Shown here in pieces: positions 1 through 6,684 of a stretch of DNA of 11,872 bases. The notes under the pieces are model-generated. The model did no database searches, was not told the DNA's origin, and saw only the letters and a program-made list of their open reading frames with translations. The stretch is from Calditrichia bacterium. Lineage in GTDB: Bacteria > Calditrichota > Calditrichia > RBG-13-44-9. The stretch is from contig JALXCH010000552.1 in assembly GCA_026991005.1 (NCBI GenBank), positions 1-11,872 of the forward strand, given 5' to 3'. The position numbers were made by a program, and so were the translations under genes. The first letter of the stretch is position 1, and every line of letters begins with the position of its first letter.

Positions 1-796
1 AAGTATAATGACTCTGGATTTTGGACATCCCTTTTACCACTTCCAGCGGTGCCGCCGCGTAACCAATGCGCCAACCGGTCATGGCATACGCTTTGGAAAA
101 CCCATTGATTACAATCGTTCGTTCCTGCAGGTTAAAATAGCGGGCAATGCTTACGTGCTGGCCGTTATCGTAAATGAGCTTTTCGTAAATTTCGTCTGAA
201 ATAATCCAGAGGGAATAGCGCGCCAGCACTTCGGCCAGTTGTTCCACCTCCCGGGGTGTGTACACCACTCCCGTGGGATTGTTGGGGCTATTGAGAATAA
301 TGGCTCTGGTGCGCTCGGTAATGTGCGATTCCAGCCGTTCGGGGGTTAGCTTGAAGTCCGTATCCATTGTCGAAACAATTACCGGAACTCCCCCGGCCAT
401 TTTAATCTGCTCCGGGTAACTTACCCAGTAAGGCAAAGGGAGAATCACTTCATCACCCTCATTAATCAGGGCAAGCAGCGCATTCATAATGGATTGTTTG
501 GCTCCGTTAGACACGATGATCTGGTCGGGAGAATAACTGAGCTGATTATCCTGCATCAATTTCCGGGAGATTGCCTTACGCAGGGAACGAATCCCGGCAT
601 TTTCGGTGTAATGCGTATAACCGTTTTCAATCGCCCGAATTGCTGCCTGAGCAATAAATTCCGGAGTTGGGAAATCCGGTTCACCGGCCGTTAAATCCAC
701 CACATCCACTCCCTGATTTTTCAGGTGAATCGCCTTCTCTTTAACCTGCAGAGTTTTCGAAGCTTCTATCCGCGATAACCGCTGTGCTAAAGTCAT
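1..796 (-). CDS. aspC: Aspartate aminotransferase, class Ib (PLP-dependent), C-terminus missing
   Basis: Partial gene: 265 codons are visible and the C-terminal third lies beyond base 1. It begins MTLAQRLSRIEASKTL and follows the fold-type I aminotransferase pattern throughout. Visible are LTAGEPDFPTPEF near residues 35-47, YTENAGIRSLR near 63-73, PYWVSYPE at 122-129, SPNNPTG at 170-176, SDEIYE at 200-205 and SKAYAMTGWRIGY from 234, with Lys235 as the expected Schiff-base lysine for pyridoxal phosphate. The lysine in SNGAKQ (residue 100) sits where class Ib aspartate aminotransferases carry a substrate-carboxylate-binding lysine, which favours aspartate/2-oxoglutarate transamination in the cytoplasm. 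Other class I aminotransferases (for example a prephenate-accepting one) cannot be excluded from half a protein. The ATG at 796 is preceded by GGAGAA about 8 bases upstream. It lies downstream of pta on the same strand, separated by a terminator-like hairpin. Confidence 0.9.
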   Translation of the reverse strand, partial: MTLAQRLSRIEASKTLQVKEKAIHLKNQGVDVVDLTAGEPDFPTPEFIAQAAIRAIENGYTHYTENAGIRSLRKAISRKLMQDNQLSYSPDQIIVSNGAKQSIMNALLALINEGDEVILPLPYWVSYPEQIKMAGGVPVIVSTMDTDFKLTPERLESHITERTRAIILNSPNNPTGVVYTPREVEQLAEVLARYSLWIISDEIYEKLIYDNGQHVSIARYFNLQERTIVINGFSKAYAMTGWRIGYAAAPLEVVKGMSKIQSHYT

Positions 797-828
797 GCAA
801 TTTTCTCCGTCACTTTATTCACCAATGT

Positions 829-864
829 AAAAACGGACAAAGGCAGATGTGACATCTGCCTTTG
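829..864 (-). terminator. Rho-independent terminator behind pta
   Basis: Bases 838-850 and 852-864 are perfect 13-base inverted arms around a single central base, so the real hairpin has a 3-base or larger loop. Read on the minus strand the hairpin is followed, after four bases, by a run of five T (833-829). It lies 25 bases past the pta stop and before the aminotransferase start, so it should end or attenuate pta transcription. The four-base gap makes the T-tract placement slightly imperfect. Confidence 0.65.
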
Positions 865-888
865 CTTCGGGAAATACTTTTTACGCTG

Positions 889-1863
889 TTATGACAAAAT
901 GCTACAGATGGCAGCCACATTCACGATATCGTCCACGCTGCAGCCGCGGGAGAGGTCGTTGTATGGTTTGGCCAATCCTTGAATGACCGGCCCAATGGCT
1001 TCGGCTCCGGCCAGACGCTGCACCATTTTGTACCCGATATTTCCGGCGTTAAGATCCGGGAAGATGAACACATTGGCCTTGCCTGCGACGGGCGAACCCG
1101 GAGCTTTGCGCTGCCCCACGGATTCCACATAAGCGGCGTCAAACTGCAATTCACCATCCACAGCCAGTTCCGGTACCGTTTTTTGCACGATTTGGGTCGC
1201 TTCCACTACTTTATCCACCATTGGGTGTTTGGCGCTCCCTTTGGTCGAAAAACTGAGCATTGCCACCCGGGGTTCGCTCCCCACCAATTTGCGGTGGGTT
1301 TCGGCAGAACTGATGGCAATGCTGGCCAGTTGCCCGGGATCGGGATCGGGAATCACCGCACAGTCTGCAAAGGTGAGGATTTCGCCTTTGGGGAGTACCA
1401 TAATGAAGGAACTGGACACGATATTCACATTCGGCGCCAGCCCAACTATCTGGATGGCGGCACGCAGCACATCGCCCGTGGTGTTGACCGATCCGGCCAC
1501 GGCACCATCGCCACGACCTTCCCGTACCATCATGGCGCCGAAATAAAGGGGATTGGCCATCACTTCCCGGGCTTTCTCGGGGGTCATCCCCTTGTGCTTA
1601 CGAAGCTCGTAATATTTTTGGGCGTACGCCTCAAACTCCGGTTGCGTAACAGGATCGAGAATTTCCACCCCGGCTAAATCCACCTGAATTTTTTGAGCAA
1701 TATCCTGAATTTCTTTCTCGTTTCCCAGCAAAACGGGACGGGCAATTCCTTCCTGTACCAAAATCCCGGCAGCGCGAATCACCCGTTCTTCCGTACCTTC
1801 GGGCAGAATAATGGTTTTACCTCGCTCCTTGGCCTGATTCCGAAACTTTTGAATAATATCCAT
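889..1863 (-). CDS. pta: Phosphate acetyltransferase
   Basis: A 324-residue enzyme of the PTA/PTB family that interconverts acetyl-CoA plus phosphate with acetyl phosphate plus CoA in the cytoplasm. With acetate kinase it forms the usual acetate overflow or ATP-yielding pathway. The protein is collinear with short, single-domain Pta: LPEGTEERVIRAAG at 20-33, GRGDGAVAGSVNTTGDVLRA at 116-135, SSSFIMVLP at 150-158, FADCAVIPDPDP at 165-176, VESVGQRKAPGSPVAGKANV near 246-265, FPDLNAGNIGYK at 268-279 and LSRGCSVDDIVNVAA at 304-318. Ser305/Arg306 and Asp312 match the catalytic Ser/Arg and Asp region known from archaeal Pta. Length is that of the family without the extra N-terminal DRTGG domain. The start has a strong GGAGGG site 6-7 bases upstream of ATG. 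No acetate kinase gene is next to it in this window. Confidence 0.96.
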   Translation of the reverse strand: MDIIQKFRNQAKERGKTIILPEGTEERVIRAAGILVQEGIARPVLLGNEKEIQDIAQKIQVDLAGVEILDPVTQPEFEAYAQKYYELRKHKGMTPEKAREVMANPLYFGAMMVREGRGDGAVAGSVNTTGDVLRAAIQIVGLAPNVNIVSSSFIMVLPKGEILTFADCAVIPDPDPGQLASIAISSAETHRKLVGSEPRVAMLSFSTKGSAKHPMVDKVVEATQIVQKTVPELAVDGELQFDAAYVESVGQRKAPGSPVAGKANVFIFPDLNAGNIGYKMVQRLAGAEAIGPVIQGLAKPYNDLSRGCSVDDIVNVAAICSILS

Positions 1864-1903
1864 GTGTCCCTCCTCAGTTTGTGAATCAAAACTCGAAGAG
1901 GAA

Positions 1904-1933
1904 ATTTAACAAATATTCTTAATTTTTCCACAA
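1904..1933 (-). promoter_or_regulatory. Possible sigma-70-like promoter for pta
   Basis: On the minus strand TTGTGG (1933-1928) and TTAAAT (1909-1904) are separated by 18 bases inside a very AT-rich stretch, about 40 bases before the pta start codon. The match is moderate and AT-rich DNA produces such pairs by chance. Confidence 0.35.
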
Positions 1934-1953
1934 AAAATAAATAATATTTTTTC

Positions 1954-2049
1954 CAGGTTTCATAAATTCCCTATACCCCGATTAAAGATGGTTCCACCAT
2001 ATCTCCTTCAGTTTAAATGCTATGTACAATCGAAACCTGAGGAGGATAT
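1954..2049 (+). promoter_or_regulatory. Candidate structured RNA leader with alternative pairings
   Basis: Three inverted pairings can be read on the plus strand. (a) CAGGTTTC at 1954-1961 pairs perfectly with GAAACCTG at 2032-2039. (b) A small hairpin at 1986-2004 has AGA/TCT and TGGT/ACCA arms around a 3-base loop, with a two-base bulge. (c) Bases 1999-2011 pair with 2037-2049: three 4-bp helices separated by one unpaired base on each side. Pairing (c) covers the whole AGGAGG ribosome site at 2040-2045, and it competes with (a) for 2037-2039 and with (b) for 1999-2004. This is the layout of a translational switch. It matches no riboswitch class I recognise, and it is inferred from pairing alone, with no evidence of transcription. 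Confidence 0.35.
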
Positions 2050-2051
2050 TC

Positions 2052-2126
2052 ATGGAAAATAGCAATCAAAAACTTTTAATATCAGTTCAAATCTTCTTCT
2101 CCGGATTGGTACACTCGAGCACTTAA
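2052..2126 (+). CDS. Possible 24-residue small protein or leader peptide
   Basis: An ATG six bases behind a consensus AGGAGG site opens a 24-codon frame ending in TAA. The peptide begins MENSNQKLLISVQIFFSGLV, a short polar start followed by a hydrophobic stretch of about 12 residues, weakly membrane-like. I recognise no family. The only support is the quality of the ribosome site, its position right behind the candidate switch, and a terminator about 240 bases downstream. It could equally be a chance frame, or the surviving start of a decayed gene. Confidence 0.3.
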   Translation: MENSNQKLLISVQIFFSGLVHSST

Positions 2127-2362
2127 CATCCAGACGGGTCATATCAAACTAATAAGGAAGAAATTCTGTTAATACATTACCTTTCATGTTCTCACCTATC
2201 TTTCAGGATTTTAAAGAAGAGAAGAAAACCGCACCCGGGCTGAATGTAAGCACTTCTATTAAGATTGCAGCAATATTTATGACGGGGACTGCTCACCGAA
2301 ACGTACTGGCAGGTTTGCCCGGTTAAAATTCACATGAGAGAATTGTGTCTGAATCCGGATAT
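2127..2362. other. Gene-free stretch
   Basis: I find no open frame of convincing length, no tRNA-like fold and no recognisable repeat on either strand. If the plus-strand unit starting near 1950 is real, this would be its 3' part running into the terminator at 2363. A decayed gene is another possibility. Confidence 0.4.
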
Positions 2363-2412
2363 AAAAATTCCCCTCACCAAAGATCATCACTCTCTGGAAA
2401 GGGGATTTTTTT
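2363..2412. terminator. Probable bidirectional terminator
   Basis: CCCCT at 2370-2374 pairs with AGGGG at 2400-2404. The helix extends outward through A/T pairs (2363-2369 with 2405-2411, one mismatch) and inward by CCA/TGG after two mismatches. On the plus strand it runs into seven T (2406-2412) and, three bases later, seven more. On the minus strand it ends in five T. The ferritin-like gene ends at 2508 on the minus strand, so minus-strand termination is a natural role. The stronger T-tract faces the plus strand, where no long gene exists upstream. Confidence 0.65.
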
Positions 2413-2507
2413 CGGTTTTTTTGAAAGGATAAACTCGTCTGAAACACCAATTCTCGCGCCAGGGGGGAAATTGAACATTGGAGCGGAAAAATTCCGGTTC
2501 CGGAGAA

Positions 2508-3047
2508 CTAATCCTCCATCGACCACCCTTCGGTGAGCAAATACCAGTTATTGGGATTTTCCAGATATTGCAGGGTGTTGTCTAATATCTCCATGTGTTC
2601 CCGTTCCATTTCCCGTAAAAAGGCGTAAAAGCGGCGGGCTTTGGGATCGTCCGTTTCGTTGTACAATTTATCGTACAAATCCGTACCATCCTTTTCGAAT
2701 TGAGCGGCTTTACGGTAAATTTCCACATCCTTGTCCGAGAACACCAGCTCTCCAATTTTAGCTTTTTCCAGCGCATCGGTAAAAATGGTTTTCATTTCCG
2801 TTTTTGCTTCGGAAATATCTTTTTCGGCATCCGAGAGATCGCGCCAGCTCTTCTTATTCTGCAAATCAGCATAAAATCGTTTGATTAGATCCATATGCAG
2901 CAATTCGTCCTTTGCCAATCGCATAAACAGCCGCTTCACAAAATCGTTCGAGGCTTGTTCGGCTGCTTTACGGAACATCTCATATCCTTCTTTTTCCGTC
3001 TTGAGTGCGAGTTGCAAAGCTTCCATATCTTTACTGACATTAGCCAT
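2508..3047 (-). CDS. Ferritin-like diiron protein, rubrerythrin family
   Basis: A 179-residue all-helical protein of the ferritin-like superfamily. Two paired carboxylate-helix modules are visible. The first has Glu18 (KTEKEGYEMF) with Glu48-x-x-His51 (DELLHMDL); the second has Glu118 (FEKDGTDLY) with Glu148-x-x-His151 (EREHMEIL). These are the expected ligands of a non-heme diiron site. The C-terminus has the tryptophan-bearing YLENPNNWYLL segment common in this family. There is no CxxC rubredoxin domain, so it lacks the FeS4 electron-entry site of classical rubrerythrin. Such proteins are linked to peroxide reduction or iron handling in anaerobes and microaerophiles, but the substrate cannot be read here. 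AGGAGA lies about 6 bases before the ATG. The lipoprotein gene ends about 100 bases upstream on the same strand, so co-transcription is possible. Confidence 0.88.
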   Translation of the reverse strand: MANVSKDMEALQLALKTEKEGYEMFRKAAEQASNDFVKRLFMRLAKDELLHMDLIKRFYADLQNKKSWRDLSDAEKDISEAKTEMKTIFTDALEKAKIGELVFSDKDVEIYRKAAQFEKDGTDLYDKLYNETDDPKARRFYAFLREMEREHMEILDNTLQYLENPNNWYLLTEGWSMED

Positions 3048-3148
3048 AATGTTCTCCTGTTTTTATTTGTTCTGTTTTTCAAATTGCAGGCAACAATACA
3101 ATTATTTGATTCCTGATTCCTGCACCTGGTTACAGCAATTGCCGGAGT

Positions 3149-4096
3149 TTAGCGAAAAATAGGGAAAATTGCCGCCACCGGTCGGTGGTCCGAGACTTCG
3201 GCAACGTAAGCCGAAAAGTACTGGTCAATTTTAAGAACCGTAGTGGTACCAGAATTATAAATGGGCATTACATGGGCAGTGACCAGAATATGATCGATCA
3301 CGCTGCGGTAGCTCCCACCAATATAGGTGGCATTGTTATTGGGATCCTGGGCAATGCCCCAGGTTAAGAAAGTGTAATCCTGGGGGGCATCCAGAAAAAC
3401 TTTAAATACGTTGTGGTCGTCGGGATCGGTGAGCACGTCGTTCCAGTCTCCTGCGACGATCCAGTCCGGGTCGGCACCCGCAGCAGTTTGCGTGCGGATG
3501 TAGCTTTCCAGTTTCTGGCAGGCGGCCCGCCGCCGTTTTTCATTTTCTTTCTCATTCTCAGGACGATCTGAAGCTTTAAGATGCACCACGATAAAATTAA
3601 AATCAAATCGCTTTCCGTTCCGTTGCGCCACCACATAGGAATATAACGGCGGTCTTGGAAAAGCGTAATCGTCATTTTCGAACAAATTTTTGATATTGGA
3701 AACCTGAATCAGTCCCTTACGGTACACTACTGCCGTCTTTTGATACTGTCCAAAAGCATAGATATCCGAAGAATAAAACCCGTCGTATTCACCTAATTCG
3801 GTAAGCAAGGTGCGAAAGGCGCTGGTGTCGGCAATCTCTTCCATGGCGTAAAGGTCGATGTCCAGATCCCGCATAATCTCCGCGACATCACGAACTGTAG
3901 TACTGCCCCGTTTCGGGAACCATTCGATATTCCAGGCGGCAATTTCCAGCGAATCATCGCCACCAAAACGGGGAATCTGAATCCGGGTGGAATCCGGTGG
4001 TGGTTGATCCGAAGAATTGGTCACTCGTTTATTACAGCTCTGGAGTAGAAACGCGACCAGAGTCAACGTACTCATCCAGAAAAACCATCGTTTCAT
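3149..4096 (-). CDS. Lipoprotein of the endonuclease/exonuclease/phosphatase (EEP) family
   Basis: I start the gene at the ATG at 4096 (315 residues). From there the protein begins with Lys-Arg, a hydrophobic core and the lipobox LLQSC, predicting lipid attachment at Cys21. An in-frame ATG at 4180 would bury that signal peptide. A GGGAAG-like site precedes 4096. The rest is a metal-dependent EEP (DNase I-like) fold: AAWNIEWFP (Asn56), YAMEEI (Glu86/87), FIVVHLKA (His172), AGDWND (Asp217, Asn219), VIDHILVT (Asp268) and VSDHRPVAA (Asp303, His304). All key metal and catalytic positions are present. It should hydrolyse a phosphodiester or phosphate ester outside the cytoplasm. Whether DNA, a nucleotide or a phospholipid head group is the substrate is not decidable. 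A secreted nuclease that scavenges DNA is one reasonable guess. Confidence 0.88.
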   Translation of the reverse strand: MKRWFFWMSTLTLVAFLLQSCNKRVTNSSDQPPPDSTRIQIPRFGGDDSLEIAAWNIEWFPKRGSTTVRDVAEIMRDLDIDLYAMEEIADTSAFRTLLTELGEYDGFYSSDIYAFGQYQKTAVVYRKGLIQVSNIKNLFENDDYAFPRPPLYSYVVAQRNGKRFDFNFIVVHLKASDRPENEKENEKRRRAACQKLESYIRTQTAAGADPDWIVAGDWNDVLTDPDDHNVFKVFLDAPQDYTFLTWGIAQDPNNNATYIGGSYRSVIDHILVTAHVMPIYNSGTTTVLKIDQYFSAYVAEVSDHRPVAAIFPIFR

Positions 4097-4125
4097 AGTG
4101 TGCTTCCCAGAAATAATGAAAGGTA

Positions 4126-4153
4126 AAAATAGGGCTTTTTTCCTGAAAAACAA
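4126..4153 (-). promoter_or_regulatory. Possible promoter for the EEP lipoprotein
   Basis: On the minus strand TTGTTT (4153-4148) and TATTTT (4131-4126) are 16 bases apart, about 30 bases before the start codon at 4096. The match to a sigma-70 promoter is weak and the region is AT-rich. Confidence 0.25.
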
Positions 4154-4208
4154 AATTAAGACTGAAAAAATCCCCGGCATGTGATGCCAGACGGCTACTT
4201 GCGAATCC

Positions 4209-4325
4209 TTCTTTTTATTATTATTTTAACCCAAAACAAATGAACCCGGTAGCCGCAGGCTTTATGCCTGCGCCGCAAGCTTTATGCCTGCGCACTTTCT
4301 TTTTATTATTATTTTAGCCCAAAAC
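4209..4325. repeat. Direct repeat pair flanking a palindromic tandem repeat
   Basis: A 29-base pyrimidine/AT-rich sequence at 4209-4237 recurs at 4297-4325, an offset of exactly 88 bases, with one difference (A4229 versus G4317). Between the copies are two tandem 20-base units at 4254-4273 and 4274-4293. Each is CGCAGGC or CGCAAGC, then TTTAT, then GCCTGCGC; the first forms a perfect 7-bp hairpin with a 5-base loop. The second 29-base copy runs up to 6 bases before the ribosome site of the next gene. This has the look of a dispersed intergenic palindrome that was inserted or duplicated. Confidence 0.8.
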
Positions 4326-4336
4326 CCGGAGGTCCT

Positions 4337-4552
4337 ATGAAAGCGAAACAGATTATTAGTCTGGTGCTGATTATTTTACTCCTCATTATTCTCTTTCAAA
4401 ATCTCTCCCCGGTTCCCTTACAGGTTTTTTTCTGGACCATCAACGTATCGCTGTTGCTTTCGCTGCTGGTCAGTTTTCTGATTGGTCTGGTTGTGGGTAT
4501 TTTGTACGCCACAAACCTTTCCCGCGGACGTTCCAATACGGAGAAGAAATAA
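4337..4552 (+). CDS. Small LapA-domain (DUF1049-like) inner-membrane protein
   Basis: A 71-residue protein with two hydrophobic helices, about residues 5-22 and 36-58, joined by the loop QNLSPVPLQVFFWTINV. The FQN-x-x-PV-x-x-x-FFW pattern after helix one and the following LLLSLLVSFLIGLVVG helix are typical of the LapA domain, named for lipopolysaccharide assembly protein A. The C-terminal tail is short, basic and cytosolic-looking. Stand-alone proteins of this size are common and mostly uncharacterised, so an envelope-assembly role is only a family association. CCGGAGG lies 5 bases before the ATG. The symporter gene follows 68 bases later on the same strand. Confidence 0.78.
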   Translation: MKAKQIISLVLIILLLIILFQNLSPVPLQVFFWTINVSLLLSLLVSFLIGLVVGILYATNLSRGRSNTEKK

Positions 4553-4560
4553 CCTTGCAC

Positions 4561-4583
4561 GGCGCTGCCAGCGTAGCAGCGCC
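4561..4583. repeat. GC-rich hairpin between the LapA-like gene and the symporter
   Basis: GGCGCTGC (4561-4568) and GCAGCGCC (4576-4583) form a perfect 8-bp stem with a 7-base loop. No T-tract follows on either strand, so it is not a standard terminator. It could stabilise the upstream mRNA end or be another dispersed palindrome. Confidence 0.7.
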
Positions 4584-4620
4584 ACAGGCTTTCGCAACCA
4601 ATCTAATGTGAGTCTCCTCT

Positions 4621-6222
4621 ATGTCCTCAATTGATTGGGCCGTACTAATTGTGTACATCATGCTCATCATCGGGATGAGCTGGTGGGTGGGGCGTCGGCA
4701 GACCACCCGGGAGGAATATTACCTGGGCGGGCGTGCCATGCCCTCCTGGCAAATCGCCCTTTCCATCATGGCCACCCAGGTGAGTGCCATTAGCCTGATT
4801 GGGGCGCCGGCGTTTATTGCCCTCAAAAGCAATGGCGGATTGGTCTGGTTGCAGTACGAGTTTGCCATTCCCCTGGCGATGATGCTCATCATGCTGGTAC
4901 TTATTCCCATGTACCATCGCATTCGGGCTCTTACCATTTACGAGTATCTGGAACAACGTTTTGGTGCCACCACCCGCACTCTGTTGAGCGCCGTGTTTCT
5001 GGTAAGCCGCGGGCTGGGTACCGGAGTCGCGTTGCTGGCTACGGGAATTGTAACGGCTGTGTGCCTGAACTGGCCGTTGTGGGAAACCATTTTGCTCATC
5101 GGGGTGGTTTCCATTATTTACACCACGTTTGGAGGAATTAAAGCCGATATTTATTCGGACATCATTCAGCTTATTATTCTGTGGAGCGGTGCGTTTCTGG
5201 CCATTGGCATTCTGGTGGGGGTGCTTGGCGGCACTGCCCTTAGTTTTACGCCGGAAGATGCCCGTCGACTTGCCGTCTTCGATTTCAGGCATACCGGTTT
5301 CGGGGATGGCCAGACGTTTGCCTTCTGGCCCATGCTGGTGGGCGGACTTTTCCTGTATCTTTCCTACTACGGATGCGATCAGAGTCAGGCGCAGCGTTTG
5401 CTGACCACGGCCACCCCTCGCGAAGCTCAAAAAGCAGCGTTTCTCAACGGATTGCTGCGTTTCCCGCTGGTACTTACCTATTCGGCCATCGGGGTGCTCC
5501 TTATTCCGTTTTTGCATCAGCATCCGGATTTTGCCGCCCGGCTGGTGGGTAAACAACCGGATTTTCTGGTGCCCTATTTCCTGACCGAGTACCTACCCCG
5601 GGGACTGCTGGGGGTACTGATGGCAGGCATTTTTGCTGCCTCCATGTCCAGCGTGGATAGTGCCATGAATTCCCTGAGTGCGGCAACGTACCAGGACTTC
5701 CTAGCGCGGTTATTTCCGCAGTTGCAGAACCTTTCTCCCCGGCATCAGGTACGCCTCTCTCGCTGGCTGACTATTTTCTGGGGAGCGGTGGCTACCCTCT
5801 TTGCGCTGGGCATGGTAGGCGGTTCGGAAACTGTGCTAGAACTGGTAAACAAAATTGGTTCCGCTTTCTACGGCCCTATTCTGGCTACCTTCTGGATGGG
5901 GATGCTTACGCGGCGGATTTCCCAGCCGGCTGCCATCGCCGGGCTTGTTGCCGGTGTTGCCGTTAACATTGCCCTGTGGCAGTTTTTCCCCCATCAGGTC
6001 TCCTGGCTCTGGTGGAATGTCATCGGTTTCGCAGTAAGCTTTGCGGTGGGGTACGGAATCAGCTTCTGGCTGCCGGAAGCCCGGGCAGAGGAAAAACAGC
6101 ACCTTATCCTCCAGCGCAGCGAGCTAACCCAAATCTACGGAGCAGCCGGGTATTACCGCTGGCTGGCGGTAGCGTTTGTGGCCATGCTCCTCATCAGCGC
6201 GGGAATTCAATGGATGTTGTGA
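4621..6222 (+). CDS. Sodium:solute symporter (SSS/SLC5 family)
   Basis: A 533-residue multi-spanning membrane protein of the usual SSS length, predicted to have about 13 helices. It would couple sodium (or proton) entry to solute uptake across the inner membrane. Family signatures are DWAVLIVYIMLIIGMSWWVG in helix one, YLGGRAMPSW at 34-43, TTFGGIKADIYSDIIQ at 168-183, YYGCDQSQAQRLLT at 249-262 and GVLMAGIFAASMSSVDSAMN at 331-350. The last is the helix that contributes serine ligands to the sodium site in known members. The substrate is not identifiable; SLC5-type carriers take sugars, vitamins, carboxylates or iodide. An in-frame TGA at 4609-4611 fixes ATG 4621 as the earliest start. No good Shine-Dalgarno is visible: the bases just before the ATG are pyrimidine-rich (TCTCCTCT). 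Translation may depend on coupling or be weak. Confidence 0.92.
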   Translation: MSSIDWAVLIVYIMLIIGMSWWVGRRQTTREEYYLGGRAMPSWQIALSIMATQVSAISLIGAPAFIALKSNGGLVWLQYEFAIPLAMMLIMLVLIPMYHRIRALTIYEYLEQRFGATTRTLLSAVFLVSRGLGTGVALLATGIVTAVCLNWPLWETILLIGVVSIIYTTFGGIKADIYSDIIQLIILWSGAFLAIGILVGVLGGTALSFTPEDARRLAVFDFRHTGFGDGQTFAFWPMLVGGLFLYLSYYGCDQSQAQRLLTTATPREAQKAAFLNGLLRFPLVLTYSAIGVLLIPFLHQHPDFAARLVGKQPDFLVPYFLTEYLPRGLLGVLMAGIFAASMSSVDSAMNSLSAATYQDFLARLFPQLQNLSPRHQVRLSRWLTIFWGAVATLFALGMVGGSETVLELVNKIGSAFYGPILATFWMGMLTRRISQPAAIAGLVAGVAVNIALWQFFPHQVSWLWWNVIGFAVSFAVGYGISFWLPEARAEEKQHLILQRSELTQIYGAAGYYRWLAVAFVAMLLISAGIQWML

Positions 6223-6585
6223 TTTTCGCTTCAATGAAACCCGGGTTGTTTGAACTTCAGCTGCCCGTGGTCGCATCAGCCGGAAAGCGGAATTTAGAAG
6301 ACCCTTCAAAACAGCCTGAATTTCGCAATGTACCGGTGGCCCGTTGCAAAAGATTACGCTCAATCGTCAATGGGGATTGAATGATGCCACGTCCGGTTCT
6401 AATTTCGTAAACAGATTGGAATCAACGAATTGATGTCGCTGTTTCCAATTCGGCCGGTAGCAATTTACCTTTTTCAAAAACGAGAAAAAGAAGTCTTCCG
6501 TAGATGCAGCGTTAATTCGCCCCCGGGTAAGGGGATAGAAGTTGTCGAATTCTTCGCCAACTTTTTCAGAAAATAGCAAAAGTTT
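6223..6585. other. Gene-free stretch with a hairpin
   Basis: No convincing gene is visible in this interval. The clearest structure is a bulged hairpin at 6409-6444: outer arms AAACAG/CTGTTT and inner arms ATCAA/TTGAT around a CGAA loop. It lacks a following T-tract, so it is not an obvious terminator for the symporter gene. I see no tRNA or known riboswitch. Confidence 0.45.
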
Positions 6586-6614
6586 TTGTGTGAGGTGTCG
6601 ATAATGTGTATATT
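6586..6614 (+). promoter_or_regulatory. Sigma-70-like promoter of the gltX operon
   Basis: TTGTGT (6586-6591) and TATATT (6609-6614) are separated by the ideal 17 bases. The predicted start near 6621 would give a 5' leader of about 65 bases before the gltX ATG. Confidence 0.6.
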
Positions 6615-6684
6615 GTCTGGAATTTAAACAGTTGATATCGAAAAACAATTCTTTTCTCCGGCAAATACCGTAAAGAGGACGTGT

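Noticed and set aside
979..1677. 232-codon plus-strand frame opposite pta
   Set aside because: It is antisense to a clearly recognised enzyme, lacks a ribosome site and resembles no protein family.
1971..2000. Minus-strand nine-codon frame behind a GAAGGAG sequence
   Set aside because: The ribosome site would be only two bases from the ATG and the peptide is too short to support; the GAAGGAG is better explained as the complement of the anti-Shine-Dalgarno arm.
4097..4180. 28-residue N-terminal extension of the EEP lipoprotein (ATG at 4180)
   Set aside because: It would place the signal peptide and lipobox internally. The ATG at 4096 gives a textbook lipoprotein start with a ribosome site.
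4645..5556. 303-codon minus-strand frame opposite the symporter
   Set aside because: Its composition is polar and low in hydrophobic residues, typical of an antisense frame of a membrane-protein gene; the symporter signatures on the other strand decide it.
6372..6380. GGGGATTGA, matching the 3' part of the CRISPR repeat
   Set aside because: Only nine bases match, there is no second copy at repeat spacing and no dyad around it; most likely chance rather than an array remnant.
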